From assembly GCF_004571135.1 (NCBI RefSeq), contig NZ_SPSB01000004.1:761980-825979 (forward strand): a stretch of 64,000 bases of DNA, in the 5' to 3' direction. Below the pieces are notes generated by a model, which ran no database searches, was not told where the DNA came from, and saw only the letters and a list, made by a program, of their open reading frames with translations. Source of the stretch: Algoriphagus kandeliae. GTDB lineage: Bacteria; Bacteroidota; Bacteroidia; Cytophagales; Cyclobacteriaceae. Below, piece by piece: positions 53,594-63,129 of the stretch (position 1 is its first letter; the number at the start of each line of letters is the position of its first letter). A program made the position numbers and the translations under genes.

Positions 53594-55392
53594 ACGACCA
53601 AAGGCCGTTTATCATTATCATTGTCATTTTCTTAGTGGGTTTGGTGCTCCTTACCAAACTCTTCATGATTCAGGTTGTCGATGATAGTTTTTCGAGACGA
53701 GCTGAACGAAATGCTATTCAGCGGGTAGTTGACCATCCTTATCGGGGACTAATCTATGATCGGAACGGAGAATTGTTGGTTTACAACAATCCCATTTTTG
53801 ATTTGATGGTTGTCCCAAAGGAATTTACTGTCAAAGACACCGCTCGCTTTCTCAGCATTTTTGGAATTGAAAAAGAACAATTAATCACGGCTTACAATGC
53901 GGCGAGGAAATATTCCTCGGTCAAGCCATCTCCTCTGATCAAGCAAATTTCTACTACGGATTTTGCCAAAATCCAGGACTTCTTAATCGATTATCCGGGC
54001 TTATTTATCACGACTCGATCGGTTCGTTCATATCCGACTCCTATTGCCGCACATGCTTTGGGATATATCGGAGAGATTAATGGCCAACAGTTGGAGCGAG
54101 ATACCACGGACTATTACGAACAGGGAGATTATGTAGGCCTCAGCGGAATGGAGCGATTTTATGAAGATGAGCTCCGAGGCCAAAAAGGTGTGAAATACAA
54201 GATGGTCAACGTACGCGGAGTCGACAAAGGACCTTTTAAAAATGGAGCCTATGACACCGCTTCGGTAGCAGGCACTAATTTGACCTCCACCTTGGATCGG
54301 GATCTTCAGCTCTATGGGGAATATTTGATGCAAGGGAAAACAGGATCTGTTGTAGCTATTGAACCAAAAACCGGGGAAATCTTGGCATTTATTTCCGCTC
54401 CCTTTTATGATCCCAACGATCTAACCGGAGCAGATTTTGGGAAAAATTACACTATTTTAAATTCCTTGAATAGCAAGCCATTCCTAAATAGACCTATTAT
54501 GGCTCGCTATCCTCCAGGTTCGACTTTCAAAATTGTCCAAAGTTTGATCGGACTTCAGGAAGGAATTCTTTTTCCAGAAACAACCTATGCCTGCAACAAA
54601 TCATTAGTTGCTTGTCATAATCACCCTTCACCTGTGAATTTGTTTGGAGCTATTCGAAACTCTTGTAATCCTTATTATCACCAAGCGTTCCGCAGAATGA
54701 TCAACCGGGAAGTTTCCTCGAATACATTCAAGGACACTGAAATTGGTCTCGATTCTTGGCGGGAAAAAGTGCTAAAATTTGGACTGGGTGGACGACTTGG
54801 CGTCGATATGCTTGGTGAATATGGAGGCGATGTCCCTTCAAGTAAGCTCTACGATAGAATTTATGGAGAAGGAAGATGGAAATATTCCACCATCTACTCT
54901 CTTTCTATTGGGCAGGGGGAGTTATTGGTTACCCCTCTTCAAATGGCAAATTTGGCAGCCATTTTTGCAAACAAAGGCTATTATTATACCCCTCATTTGA
55001 TCAAAGCAATTGACGGAGATCCAAGTCGAATCCCTTCAAAATACCGCACCAAGCATGAAGTGGGTGTGGATGCCAAGCATTTTGACCTAATCCAAGATGC
55101 CATGGCTGAAGCACTGTATGGAACGGCAAACCGAGCGATTATTGAGGATTTGGTGATTGCAGGAAAAACCGGGACTGCTCAAAATCCCCATGGAGAAGAC
55201 CATTCCGTATTTGTGGCTTTTGCGCCAAAAGACGATCCAAAAATTGCCATCGCAGTTTATGTGGAGAATGCCGGCTGGGGAGGTAGAGCCGCTGCAAGTA
55301 CCGCGTCTTTGATGATTGAAAAATACATCAAAGGGCAAATTACCCGTCCAGCTTTGGAAGAATATGTTTTGGCAGGAAACTTTATCTATTAA
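53590..55392 (+). CDS. mrdA: Penicillin-binding protein 2 (transpeptidase)
   Basis: 600 residues. One N-terminal helix (IIIVIFLVGLVLLTKLFMIQ) precedes the PBP dimerisation domain, starting NAIQRVVDHPYRGLIYDR. The transpeptidase domain has S311-x-x-K314 (PPGSTFKIV), S358-x-N360 (NSCNPYY) and K526-T-G (AGKTGTAQ). It crosslinks new peptidoglycan during elongation with RodA. Overlaps mreD by 4 nt; rodA starts at the next base after its stop. All active-site motifs are intact. Confidence 0.97.
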   Translation: MNDQRPFIIIIVIFLVGLVLLTKLFMIQVVDDSFSRRAERNAIQRVVDHPYRGLIYDRNGELLVYNNPIFDLMVVPKEFTVKDTARFLSIFGIEKEQLITAYNAARKYSSVKPSPLIKQISTTDFAKIQDFLIDYPGLFITTRSVRSYPTPIAAHALGYIGEINGQQLERDTTDYYEQGDYVGLSGMERFYEDELRGQKGVKYKMVNVRGVDKGPFKNGAYDTASVAGTNLTSTLDRDLQLYGEYLMQGKTGSVVAIEPKTGEILAFISAPFYDPNDLTGADFGKNYTILNSLNSKPFLNRPIMARYPPGSTFKIVQSLIGLQEGILFPETTYACNKSLVACHNHPSPVNLFGAIRNSCNPYYHQAFRRMINREVSSNTFKDTEIGLDSWREKVLKFGLGGRLGVDMLGEYGGDVPSSKLYDRIYGEGRWKYSTIYSLSIGQGELLVTPLQMANLAAIFANKGYYYTPHLIKAIDGDPSRIPSKYRTKHEVGVDAKHFDLIQDAMAEALYGTANRAIIEDLVIAGKTGTAQNPHGEDHSVFVAFAPKDDPKIAIAVYVENAGWGGRAAASTASLMIEKYIKGQITRPALEEYVLAGNFIY

Positions 55393-56667
55393 ATGAGAGA
55401 GCCCGATATTCCTATTAACCGAGTAGATTGGCTGGTAGTAGTCATTTATTTTGCCTTGGTGATCATCGGGTGGTTTAATATCTATGCTGCCGTGTATGAC
55501 AGTCAGGCTCCTCAGAGCATGTTTGACATGTCCATAAATTCCGGTCAGCAGCTTGTCCGGATTGGGATCTCGGTAGTCTTAATCATTTTGATCATGGCTG
55601 CAGATCATCGCCTTTTTGAAAATCTAGCCCTTCCCATCTATCTGGTCTTTCTGTTTATTCTTCTATTGACACCTGTCTTTGGAAAAGAAGTAAACGGACA
55701 GGTTCTTTCAATTGGATTTGGCTCCTTCCGAATTCAGCCCGGAGAATTTGCCAAATTTGCAACCGCCCTAGCACTTGCCAAAGTGATGGAGCGACCGACA
55801 TTTGACCTTGCCAAAACCAAAAATCAATTAGTAGCATTTGGAGTCCTAATGCTGCCAATAGTTTTGATTTTATTGCAGCCTGACACAGGAACGGCCATGG
55901 TTTATTTTTCCTTTTTGATCATGTTCTACCGTGAAGGGCTACCTCAACGATACTACATCCTAGGGTTAGGATTTATTGCCTTGACTCTTTTGGCTTTAGG
56001 AATTGAAAATAATCTTTATCTCGTAGGAGCAATCGCTATTCTCGCCTTGATTCTGATATCAATCGGAAAAACTTCCTGGAAGCGAACCATTGCTTTTTCG
56101 GCGATTGCTTTGTTGATGATTGGCTACACCTATAGTATTGACTGGGTTGTTTCTAAACTCCCCCCACATCAACAAAACCGAATCATGGTCTTGTTTAATC
56201 CAGACATCGATCCCCTGGGAGTAGGTTGGAATGTAACCCAATCCAAAATCGCCATAGGATCGGGAGGTTTCTTTGGGAAAGGATACCTACAAGGTACTCA
56301 GACAAAGTTTGATTTTGTTCCAGAACAGCACACAGACTTTATATTCTGTACACTGGGGGAGGAATTTGGATGGGCAGGAAGCTTTATCGTGATTGGACTA
56401 TTTGTGGCCCTGCTTTATCGCCTGGTGGTTATGGCTGAGCGCCAAAAGACCCGATTCTCGAGGATTTATGGATATTCCGTGGTTTCCATCCTATTTTTCC
56501 ACTTTATGATCAATATTTCCATGACCATTGGACTCTTTCCAGTAGTTGGAATCCCCCTACCTTTCTTTAGTTATGGAGGATCGTCCTTGTGGTCATTTAC
56601 CATGTTGCTTTTCATTTTTGTAAAAATGGATGCCTCCCGTTCTCAGCAATTAGGTCGGATCAGTTAA
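55393..56667 (+). CDS. rodA: Rod-shape-determining SEDS glycosyltransferase RodA
   Basis: 424 residues with about ten membrane helices. Motifs: LQPDTGTAMVYFSF, FFGKGYLQGTQTKFDFVPEQ, HTDFIFCTLGEEFGWAGSF and FFSYGGSSL, typical of SEDS proteins. RodA polymerises lipid II into glycan strands with PBP2. It starts directly after mrdA and its end overlaps the end of the convergent gene at 56664 by 4 nt, so two mRNAs meet there without a clear terminator. Confidence 0.97.
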   Translation: MREPDIPINRVDWLVVVIYFALVIIGWFNIYAAVYDSQAPQSMFDMSINSGQQLVRIGISVVLIILIMAADHRLFENLALPIYLVFLFILLLTPVFGKEVNGQVLSIGFGSFRIQPGEFAKFATALALAKVMERPTFDLAKTKNQLVAFGVLMLPIVLILLQPDTGTAMVYFSFLIMFYREGLPQRYYILGLGFIALTLLALGIENNLYLVGAIAILALILISIGKTSWKRTIAFSAIALLMIGYTYSIDWVVSKLPPHQQNRIMVLFNPDIDPLGVGWNVTQSKIAIGSGGFFGKGYLQGTQTKFDFVPEQHTDFIFCTLGEEFGWAGSFIVIGLFVALLYRLVVMAERQKTRFSRIYGYSVVSILFFHFMINISMTIGLFPVVGIPLPFFSYGGSSLWSFTMLLFIFVKMDASRSQQLGRIS

Positions 56668-57764
56668 TCCGAAAAACGTCTGTAAACCACGTGCAAAAAC
56701 TCCTCCACCGGTTCGGAGCTTTCATCCCATCCCAATTCCGTCAAATAGCGTACGTTGATCACTTCCACTGCCTCATCGAAAGATTTGCAGGCATCAAGCG
56801 ATTTTAAGGCATGGGTCAAAAGATCATCATTGCCTTCGAATAACTCCTTACGGAACATAAAGCGCTGATTGATTGCCAAACTTTCTGACAATTCCCCAAT
56901 CAAACCTTTCATTCCCTTGTAACTCTCCGCAGCAAAGCGAGATTTGATTTGATTAGGATCTAATTTTCCTGCGGAATAGGAAGGGGTTACCGGAGGAGCT
57001 TTCGGACTTTCAGGTTCTATCGTAGTTTCAGGAACCTTCTCTTCTTCAGGTTCAGAAGAAGAAGGCTCGGACTCAATTTGATCAAAGAATGAGTCTTGTT
57101 TTTCTTCCTCAACTATCGGCTTTGGTGCTTCTGTCTCTGGTGCATTTTCAATATAAGCATCTAAGTCAAAGGCTTTAATTTCTCCTAAGGTCGCCAACAA
57201 TAGGTTTACCGATTCCAACTGCTCCTTGATTGCTTGATAATTTGCCGCAATCGCTTTTTTGTAGGCAAGGGGATCTTGTCCAAATCCAGCTTTATCAATC
57301 AAAAAAGTAATAACCTGAGGATGCCATTTGTAATATCTTTTATTTTCGGCGAGGTACTCATTGATTTTTTGGGAAGGAGCCTGATCTATTTCGGCCTGGT
57401 AAAAAGTCATTGGATTAGTCGCCAATTCAATGGACTTTTGGACAGCAAATTCAACCAAAGGCTGAAGATGGGCTCGCTCCACCTTAATTCTACGCGAGAG
57501 GACGTTCATAAACTGTGTCAAAGCCTCATGAACTGCCACATCCCGATAATCGAAATAGGGGTTACTCTTTAGCTTTTGTAATTCCTGCTGCCAAAGCTCA
57601 AAAAGCCTCCGTATCACAAAAAAATTGACCTGAACGGATGCCGTGAGGCCCACTATATCCTGTCCGGTAATAAATTGGCGATTCTGATAAAAGCGATCGC
57701 AGACAATCTCTGCGTAATCTTTGGCGTATTTTTCTAAATAATTGCTGTTAATTTGAGTTGTCAT
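56664..57764 (-). CDS. Conserved hypothetical cytoplasmic protein
   Basis: 366 residues from the ATG at 57762-57764 (an upstream ATG adds 8 residues). It is helical and charged, with an acidic low-complexity middle part (PIVEEEKQDSFFDQIESEP; SSEPEEEKVPETTIEPESP, about residues 220-265), and a more ordered C-terminal domain (KSRFAAESYKGMKGLIGELSE... to VYRRFSD). No signal, helix span or known motif. It begins 31 nt from the divergent ferredoxin gene. No family recognised. Confidence 0.7.
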   Translation of the reverse strand: MTTQINSNYLEKYAKDYAEIVCDRFYQNRQFITGQDIVGLTASVQVNFFVIRRLFELWQQELQKLKSNPYFDYRDVAVHEALTQFMNVLSRRIKVERAHLQPLVEFAVQKSIELATNPMTFYQAEIDQAPSQKINEYLAENKRYYKWHPQVITFLIDKAGFGQDPLAYKKAIAANYQAIKEQLESVNLLLATLGEIKAFDLDAYIENAPETEAPKPIVEEEKQDSFFDQIESEPSSSEPEEEKVPETTIEPESPKAPPVTPSYSAGKLDPNQIKSRFAAESYKGMKGLIGELSESLAINQRFMFRKELFEGNDDLLTHALKSLDACKSFDEAVEVINVRYLTELGWDESSEPVEEFLHVVYRRFSD

Positions 57765-57795
57765 TAGCTGGTGATTTACAAAAGTCAACGAACAA

Positions 57796-58122
57796 GTGTC
57801 CCGAATTGTGATAGAAAATCTCTACAATCGTACCATAGATTCGGAGAAATCTTCGGGTAAAGTTATTGAATTAATTCATGAAAATGGCATTGACTGGATG
57901 CATGCCTGCGGCAAAAAAGGACGCTGTACAAGTTGCAAAATGATCGTGGTTTCCGGAATGGAAAATCTTAGCCCTCCGAATGAACGGGAGCTTTTTTTCA
58001 GAAATCAGGGTAGATTAAAAGATAATGAGCGGTTATGCTGCCAGGCTGAACTTCCAGCAGGTGAATTGCATATTAGAGTAGCAGAAATCAATAAATTTCC
58101 TCATTTAGAGTATAGTGACTGA
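57796..58122 (+). CDS. 2Fe-2S ferredoxin
   Basis: 108 residues, starting at a GTG codon. The cluster-binding pattern is HACGKKGRCTSCKMIV with LCCQAEL later, giving four candidate cysteines. The first part has the plant-type ferredoxin beta-grasp fold. It carries single electrons to an unknown partner. It is 3 nt upstream of tdk; no obvious reductase nearby. Confidence 0.88.
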   Translation: MSRIVIENLYNRTIDSEKSSGKVIELIHENGIDWMHACGKKGRCTSCKMIVVSGMENLSPPNERELFFRNQGRLKDNERLCCQAELPAGELHIRVAEINKFPHLEYSD

Positions 58123-58125
58123 GGT

Positions 58126-58713
58126 ATGTTTGTAGAAAGATCCCCAAGAGGAACAAAAAATACAGAGCGAAAAGGACAGATTGAAGTCATCTGTGGGTCC
58201 ATGTTTTCCGGAAAAACCGAGGAATTAATTCGCAGATTAAATCGGGCAAAAATCGCCAAGTTGAAGGTCGAGATTTTTAAGCCCAAAATAGACACGCGTT
58301 ACCACGAAGAAGAAGTGGTATCACACAATGAGACTTCTATTCGATCTACTCCAGTCAATTTTGCAGAAGACATTTTACTATTGACAGGTGATTGTGATGT
58401 GGTGGGAATCGACGAGGTTCAGTTTTTCGATGACCGCATCGTTCCGGTGGTCAATCAATTAGCCAATCAAGGAAAGCGCGTAATTTTAGCTGGCTTGGAC
58501 ATGGATTTCGAAGGACAGCCTTTTGACCCCATGCCGAAATTGATGGCAACTGCCGAGTACGTTACCAAGGTGCACGCCATTTGCATGAAATGCGGAGATT
58601 TGGCGGCATTCTCCCTCCGGCTTTCTGATTCTCGCCAAAAGGTGGTTTTGGGTGAAAAAGAAAGCTACGAAGCCCGATGCCGAAGATGCTTTCTGGAAGA
58701 TAAGCGACCATGA
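58126..58713 (+). CDS. tdk: Thymidine kinase
   Basis: 195 residues of type II thymidine kinase. The P-loop is [15 protein letters not shown], the Walker B/catalytic part is GIDEVQFFD, and the lasso region with zinc cysteines is [12 protein letters not shown] and ARCRRCF. It phosphorylates thymidine for salvage. The end overlaps recO by 4 nt. Normal length. Confidence 0.96.
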   Translation: MFVERSPRGTKNTERKGQIEVICGSMFSGKTEELIRRLNRAKIAKLKVEIFKPKIDTRYHEEEVVSHNETSIRSTPVNFAEDILLLTGDCDVVGIDEVQFFDDRIVPVVNQLANQGKRVILAGLDMDFEGQPFDPMPKLMATAEYVTKVHAICMKCGDLAAFSLRLSDSRQKVVLGEKESYEARCRRCFLEDKRP

Positions 58714-59402
58714 TTCGGAAGACAGAAGGAATCGTCATCAGTTGCATCCGATATCAGGAAAGCAGTGTGATCGTTAAAATCTTCACCCGCGAATTAGGCT
58801 TTAAATCCTACATTGTAAACAGCGTCCGAAAAGCCGGAAACAAATCAAAAATCGCCTTGTACCAACCCATGACTATGTTGGACTTGGTGGTCTATGAAAA
58901 AGAAGGGGCAGGTCTTCAGCGGATTTCTGAAGCAAAAACCAACCATCCTTACCAGTTGATCCCTTTTGATTTTCGAAAAACAAGCATCGCTCTTTTTGTG
59001 GCAGAGGCAATTAGCAAGTCCATTTATGAAAATTATCAAAACGAATGGCTTTTTGATTGGATAAAAAAATCTCTGATTCATTTGGACTTACCGAATATCG
59101 AGCTCCGGCATTATCCGCATGCCTTTTTAATTCAGTTGGCAAAGTTTTTGGGATTTGGACCAGAGGAAGTTTCCATTTTCTTAGAAGAAAGCAGAACCTT
59201 GCCTTTTTCTCCTGAAGAAATACCCGTAGTATCGACTTATTTGCATGAATTGATGGAAAATTCCTTCGCCTGCAAAGCACGCGTTCCCCATCTAATCCGA
59301 AGAAAGTTACTGGATTATTTATTGGACTTCTTTTCAGAGCAATTGGATCATAATCAACCATGGAAGTCCATTACCGTAATTAGACAAATTATGGAAGAAT
59401 AA
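58710..59402 (+). CDS. recO: DNA repair protein RecO
   Basis: 230 residues. An N-terminal OB-fold ([26 protein letters not shown], then [12 protein letters not shown]) is followed by a helical domain ([15 protein letters not shown] at the end). RecO loads RecA onto single-stranded DNA with RecR. It overlaps tdk by 4 nt. Conservation is weak in general but the N-terminal pattern is clear. Confidence 0.9.
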   Translation: MIRKTEGIVISCIRYQESSVIVKIFTRELGFKSYIVNSVRKAGNKSKIALYQPMTMLDLVVYEKEGAGLQRISEAKTNHPYQLIPFDFRKTSIALFVAEAISKSIYENYQNEWLFDWIKKSLIHLDLPNIELRHYPHAFLIQLAKFLGFGPEEVSIFLEESRTLPFSPEEIPVVSTYLHELMENSFACKARVPHLIRRKLLDYLLDFFSEQLDHNQPWKSITVIRQIMEE

Positions 59403-59476
59403 ATTTATTTCACTGAAAATAAATATTTGTTAAATCAATGAGATAACTGTAATATTGCATCAACACCGTAAATGAA

Positions 59477-59498
59477 CAAGCCAGCCCACTTTGGCTTG
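59477..59498 (+). promoter_or_regulatory. Hairpin in the rho leader
   Basis: CAAGCCA (59477-59483) and TGGCTTG (59492-59498) form a perfect 7-bp stem in the 187-bp gap between recO and rho. It lacks an immediate T-run (the next T-run is 15 nt later), so it may be a weak terminator of recO or part of the rho leader, where autoregulation is known in other bacteria. Confidence 0.35.
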
Positions 59499-59589
59499 AA
59501 ACTTTCCAGCAGTTCTTTTTTGCTTCGAAAACATTTACGATTCCTAATTAGCATTTTAGCACACATTATTTATTTATCATCATCTCTTT

Positions 59590-61326
59590 ATGTACAACAT
59601 AGAAGAACTCAGAATCAGATTATTATCTGAGCTGAAGGAAATCGCAGAGGAGTTGGGCGTCAAAAACTTCAAATCCCTCAAAAAAGACGAACTCGTCTAC
59701 GCAATTCTCGACCAACAAGCAATCACCCCCGAGAAAGCCCTCCCAAAGAAAAAGCCCGCCCTCGCAGAAATTCAGGAAAAACCAGCTCAAGAATCAGAAT
59801 CCAAACCGGCCTCCAAGCCAGCGGAAAAGCCTCAAGAGGAAGCTGAATACAAGCCTAAATTCAAAAGGCAAAATGTAACTGAAAAACCAGCCGAATCTCC
59901 TTCGGAAGAAGTAAAGGAAAAACAAAAAGAAGAGGTTAAGGCTGAAAAGCCCAAGCATAAAGCTGAGAAAAAATCTCCTGAGCCATCCGAAGAACACCCA
60001 AAGACTTTCCGACCTCGTAAGCGGGTATTTGAGGAAGTCAACGTAGAAAAAGCTACTCAGGAAGAAGCGCCGAGTACTCCAGAACAGAAAACTGAACCGG
60101 AAGTAGAACTTCCAAAGCGGAAAAATTTCAAATCACAGGATGAGATTTTGGCTCCTTCAGCTGAAACCGTTCAAGGAGGAAAGAAAAAGCCTTACGTAAG
60201 TCCTCGGGAATTTGACGGAGTCATCGAAAATGAGGGTGTATTGGAAATCATGCAGGAAGGATATGGATTCCTTCGTTCCTTGGATTACAACTACCTTGCT
60301 TCTCCAGACGATATCTATGTATCTCCAAGTCAAATCAAACTTTTTGGCCTAAAAACAGGAGATCATATCAAAGGATCAATCCGACCACCTAAAGAAGGAG
60401 AAAAATATTTTGCCCTCTTGAAGATCGGGACAGTCAATGGAAAAACTACTGACGAAATCCGGGATCGAGTTCCTTTTGAATACCTTACCCCATTATTCCC
60501 TGAAGAGCGATTGAATTTATCGACCAAACCGGATGGATACTCCACCCGAATTTTGGATCTATTTGCTCCTATCGGAAAAGGACAGCGTGGTATGATCGTA
60601 GCGCAGCCAAAAACTGGTAAAACGGTCCTTTTGCAACAAATTGCCAATGCCATCACCCAAAATCATCCTGAGGTTCATTTGATGATCTTATTGATCGATG
60701 AACGACCTGAGGAAGTGACAGATATGGCTCGATCTGTACGAGCAGAAGTAATTTCATCTACGTTTGATGAGCAGGCTGAGCGCCATGTAAAGGTTGCCAA
60801 TATCGTTTTGGAGAAAGCAAAGCGAATGGTAGAAGTAGGTCACGATGTAGTGATTTTGTTGGATTCCATCACCCGATTGGCAAGAGCGCACAATACTGTT
60901 GTACCTAGTTCCGGAAAAATCCTTTCCGGTGGGGTGGATGCTAATGCCTTGCACAAGCCTAAACGATTCTTCGGAGCTGCGAGAAATGTAGAAAATGGCG
61001 GTTCTTTGACCATCATTGCTACCGCCTTGGTAGAAACTGGCTCCAAAATGGATGAGGTGATCTTTGAAGAATTCAAAGGAACCGGTAACATGGAATTGGC
61101 TTTGGATCGTAAACTTGCCAACCGAAGAATTTACCCTGCTATCGATGTCTTGAGCTCAGGTACTCGTAGAGAAGACCTATTGATGGACAAAGAAGAGATG
61201 CAGCGAGTTTGGATTCTCCGAAAACTGATGAGTGATATGACTTCTCAGGAGTCCATGGAATTCCTTCTTCAGCGCATGAAAGGCACCCGGGACAATGCCG
61301 AATTCTTGATCAGTATGAACGGGTAA
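59590..61326 (+). CDS. rho: Transcription termination factor Rho with long charged insert
   Basis: 578 residues versus 419 in E. coli. A SAP-like Rho_N domain ([19 protein letters not shown]) is followed by a 170-residue insert rich in Lys, Glu and Pro (about 45-205), then the RNA-binding OB fold ([20 protein letters not shown]) and the ATPase core with Walker [16 protein letters not shown], Walker [17 protein letters not shown] and the Q-loop. Rho ends transcription by RNA translocation. Inserts are known in several phyla, and this one is disordered. Confidence 0.96.
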   Translation: MYNIEELRIRLLSELKEIAEELGVKNFKSLKKDELVYAILDQQAITPEKALPKKKPALAEIQEKPAQESESKPASKPAEKPQEEAEYKPKFKRQNVTEKPAESPSEEVKEKQKEEVKAEKPKHKAEKKSPEPSEEHPKTFRPRKRVFEEVNVEKATQEEAPSTPEQKTEPEVELPKRKNFKSQDEILAPSAETVQGGKKKPYVSPREFDGVIENEGVLEIMQEGYGFLRSLDYNYLASPDDIYVSPSQIKLFGLKTGDHIKGSIRPPKEGEKYFALLKIGTVNGKTTDEIRDRVPFEYLTPLFPEERLNLSTKPDGYSTRILDLFAPIGKGQRGMIVAQPKTGKTVLLQQIANAITQNHPEVHLMILLIDERPEEVTDMARSVRAEVISSTFDEQAERHVKVANIVLEKAKRMVEVGHDVVILLDSITRLARAHNTVVPSSGKILSGGVDANALHKPKRFFGAARNVENGGSLTIIATALVETGSKMDEVIFEEFKGTGNMELALDRKLANRRIYPAIDVLSSGTRREDLLMDKEEMQRVWILRKLMSDMTSQESMEFLLQRMKGTRDNAEFLISMNG

Positions 61327-61349
61327 TTCATCCAAAAATAAATTTCTTT

Positions 61350-61390
61350 AGACCCTGATTGTCAAAACTTTCAGGGTCTATTTATTTTTA
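61350..61390 (+). terminator. Rho gene terminator
   Basis: AGACCCTGA (61350-61358) and TCAGGGTCT (61371-61379) form a perfect 9-bp stem with a 12-nt loop, followed by ATTTATTTTTATG. It begins 24 bp after the rho stop codon. Confidence 0.85.
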
Positions 61391-61443
61391 TGCATTACAT
61401 CCTGATTTTTTTGTAGAAAGTGGCAAAAAATTCAAACTTTTAG

Positions 61444-62778
61444 ATGTATGATTGTGTTCCAATTCCATTCACCCCAACTCCCAAAAAATTGGAACAAAAA
61501 CTCGATTTGAAGGTCTTCATTTCGCTTCTCTTTGTGCTATTTCAATTCGGCTCAAAATCCTATGGACAATGTGCTGAATGCGGAAGTCCAAGAACCTATA
61601 CTTCTTCCATAACCCTAGTAAATGATCGTACCAATCAAGGCTTGGATGAAAGCCGATGGACTGGAACTGGAGATTTTTTAGAGGGACAGATTGCAAAATT
61701 CACCGGTGCGAATGTAGCCTATACTTGGGAAGCATCTGATTTTAATCTAGGTGGTATCATTTTGCAAAACGGAGCTGACTTAACTTTGGATCGTCCCAAT
61801 CAAGGAAATGAACCTGGATTTACTATTACAAATGGTTGTATAGTTGTTGGAGCTGGGTCTGTATTAGACTTGATTTATATAACTGAGTTAGAAAATGTAA
61901 TTATCTGCGTGGAGGATGGTGGAGAAATCCGCTTTGATTCCAGAGATGATACAAGAAATATATTCACCCTAGAACAAGTTACCATCAATCTCCAAGGACC
62001 GAATGCAAAATTAGAATTGGGTGAAGCAGTATTGAATATCGGAACTGGTGGAGTGGTCGTTACAGGCTGGTCAGGAGATCAATCGGAACTTTGTGAGAAT
62101 ACTAACCCTCCAATTCCTGGAACCTCAGGCAATATTTCCTGGACAGATGAAATACAATTAGGAGAACTCTGTAAAATTCTTTCAGCCCGTATTCTTCCAG
62201 TTGAATATGCTTATTTCACTGCCGACTTTAATTCTCAATTAAGAATAGCTGAGTTACAATGGGCAACTACCAAAGAATGGGAAAATCAAGGATTTGAAAT
62301 AGAACGATCTATTAATGGGGTTAAGAATTGGGAAAAGATTGGCAATGTAGCCAGTGTGGGTTATTCTGATGGTCCAAAAGAATATGTATTCCAAGACCAA
62401 ACCCTTCCTATTGGAGGTGGAAATATTTTTTATAGGTTGAAACAGATAGATTTTGATGGTACCGCTAATTACACTGAAATACAAGGCATTACTGTTAATC
62501 CTTCCCGAGGAGAAAGTGCTTGGGTTTTGTATCCCAACCCATCAAAAAACAATGAAAGTATTCAACTTCAATTACGGGACAAAGACTCTTTGAATGACTC
62601 TCCTCTTTTAGTCAGAATCTATAATTCTCAAGGGACTGGAACTGAATTTTTGGTGTACTCCACTATGGAAGTGGAAAAAACAGTTTCGGATTATTTAAGA
62701 AATGCAGGAGAAGGATTATTCCTCCTAGATATTTTTTGGAACAATGAAAATCAACAAATACGAATCATTCGAAAATAA
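61444..62778 (+). CDS. Secreted protein with type IX secretion C-terminal domain
   Basis: 444 residues. After about 20 residues a hydrophobic signal (VFISLLFVLFQFGSKSYG) is seen. The first 240 residues have beta-helix-like repeats and few motifs (LGGIILQNGADLTLDRPNQ, GEIRFDSRD). A fibronectin-like region (LRIAELQWATTKEWENQGF to GGNIFYRLKQIDFDGT) follows, a layout common in type IX cargo. The last ~80 residues form a T9SS sorting-type domain (WVLYPNPSKNNESIQLQL ... LFLLDIFWNNENQQIRIIRK). Likely exported to the surface or medium; function unknown. Confidence 0.8.
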   Translation: MYDCVPIPFTPTPKKLEQKLDLKVFISLLFVLFQFGSKSYGQCAECGSPRTYTSSITLVNDRTNQGLDESRWTGTGDFLEGQIAKFTGANVAYTWEASDFNLGGIILQNGADLTLDRPNQGNEPGFTITNGCIVVGAGSVLDLIYITELENVIICVEDGGEIRFDSRDDTRNIFTLEQVTINLQGPNAKLELGEAVLNIGTGGVVVTGWSGDQSELCENTNPPIPGTSGNISWTDEIQLGELCKILSARILPVEYAYFTADFNSQLRIAELQWATTKEWENQGFEIERSINGVKNWEKIGNVASVGYSDGPKEYVFQDQTLPIGGGNIFYRLKQIDFDGTANYTEIQGITVNPSRGESAWVLYPNPSKNNESIQLQLRDKDSLNDSPLLVRIYNSQGTGTEFLVYSTMEVEKTVSDYLRNAGEGLFLLDIFWNNENQQIRIIRK

Positions 62779-63129
62779 GCCTCCAAAATTTTTCTATACC
62801 CATCTTATACATATCCAATTTTTTTCTTGATTTTTTGGATATGACAAAATTTTAAATAGATTTGAATCCCTTTATCTGTAATAATTGAAATAAAATTCGT
62901 CAAGTAACAAAATAATGTACTTGATCATATATTATTTGAATTTGGAATAATATAAGATTGAGATATATAAAGTATATAATAAGGGGATATATACCTTATA
63001 ACTTAACTGATTATCAAGCGGAAAGACTAGAAAATTCATTCAATTTATTAGGCTTTCCAAAAGATAAAAGTTAAATTTGAAATGCATTTTTAGCCGACTG
63101 AAATGCATTTAAATGCTAAACAACGGCCT
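62779..63129. other. AT-rich intergenic region before the repetitive surface protein
   Basis: 351 bp, strongly AT-rich, with TATATA runs around 62960-62995. Two copies of GAAATGCATTT occur at 63079-63089 and 63099-63109. A partial frame near 63010-63074 reads like protein (YQAERLENSFNLLGF) but has no start. No gene, tRNA or terminator identified. Confidence 0.75.

Noticed and set aside
62940..63075. Short frame reading YQAERLENSFNLLGFPKDKS
   Set aside because: No ATG, GTG or TTG start in frame after the preceding stop and no recognised family; probably chance or a remnant.
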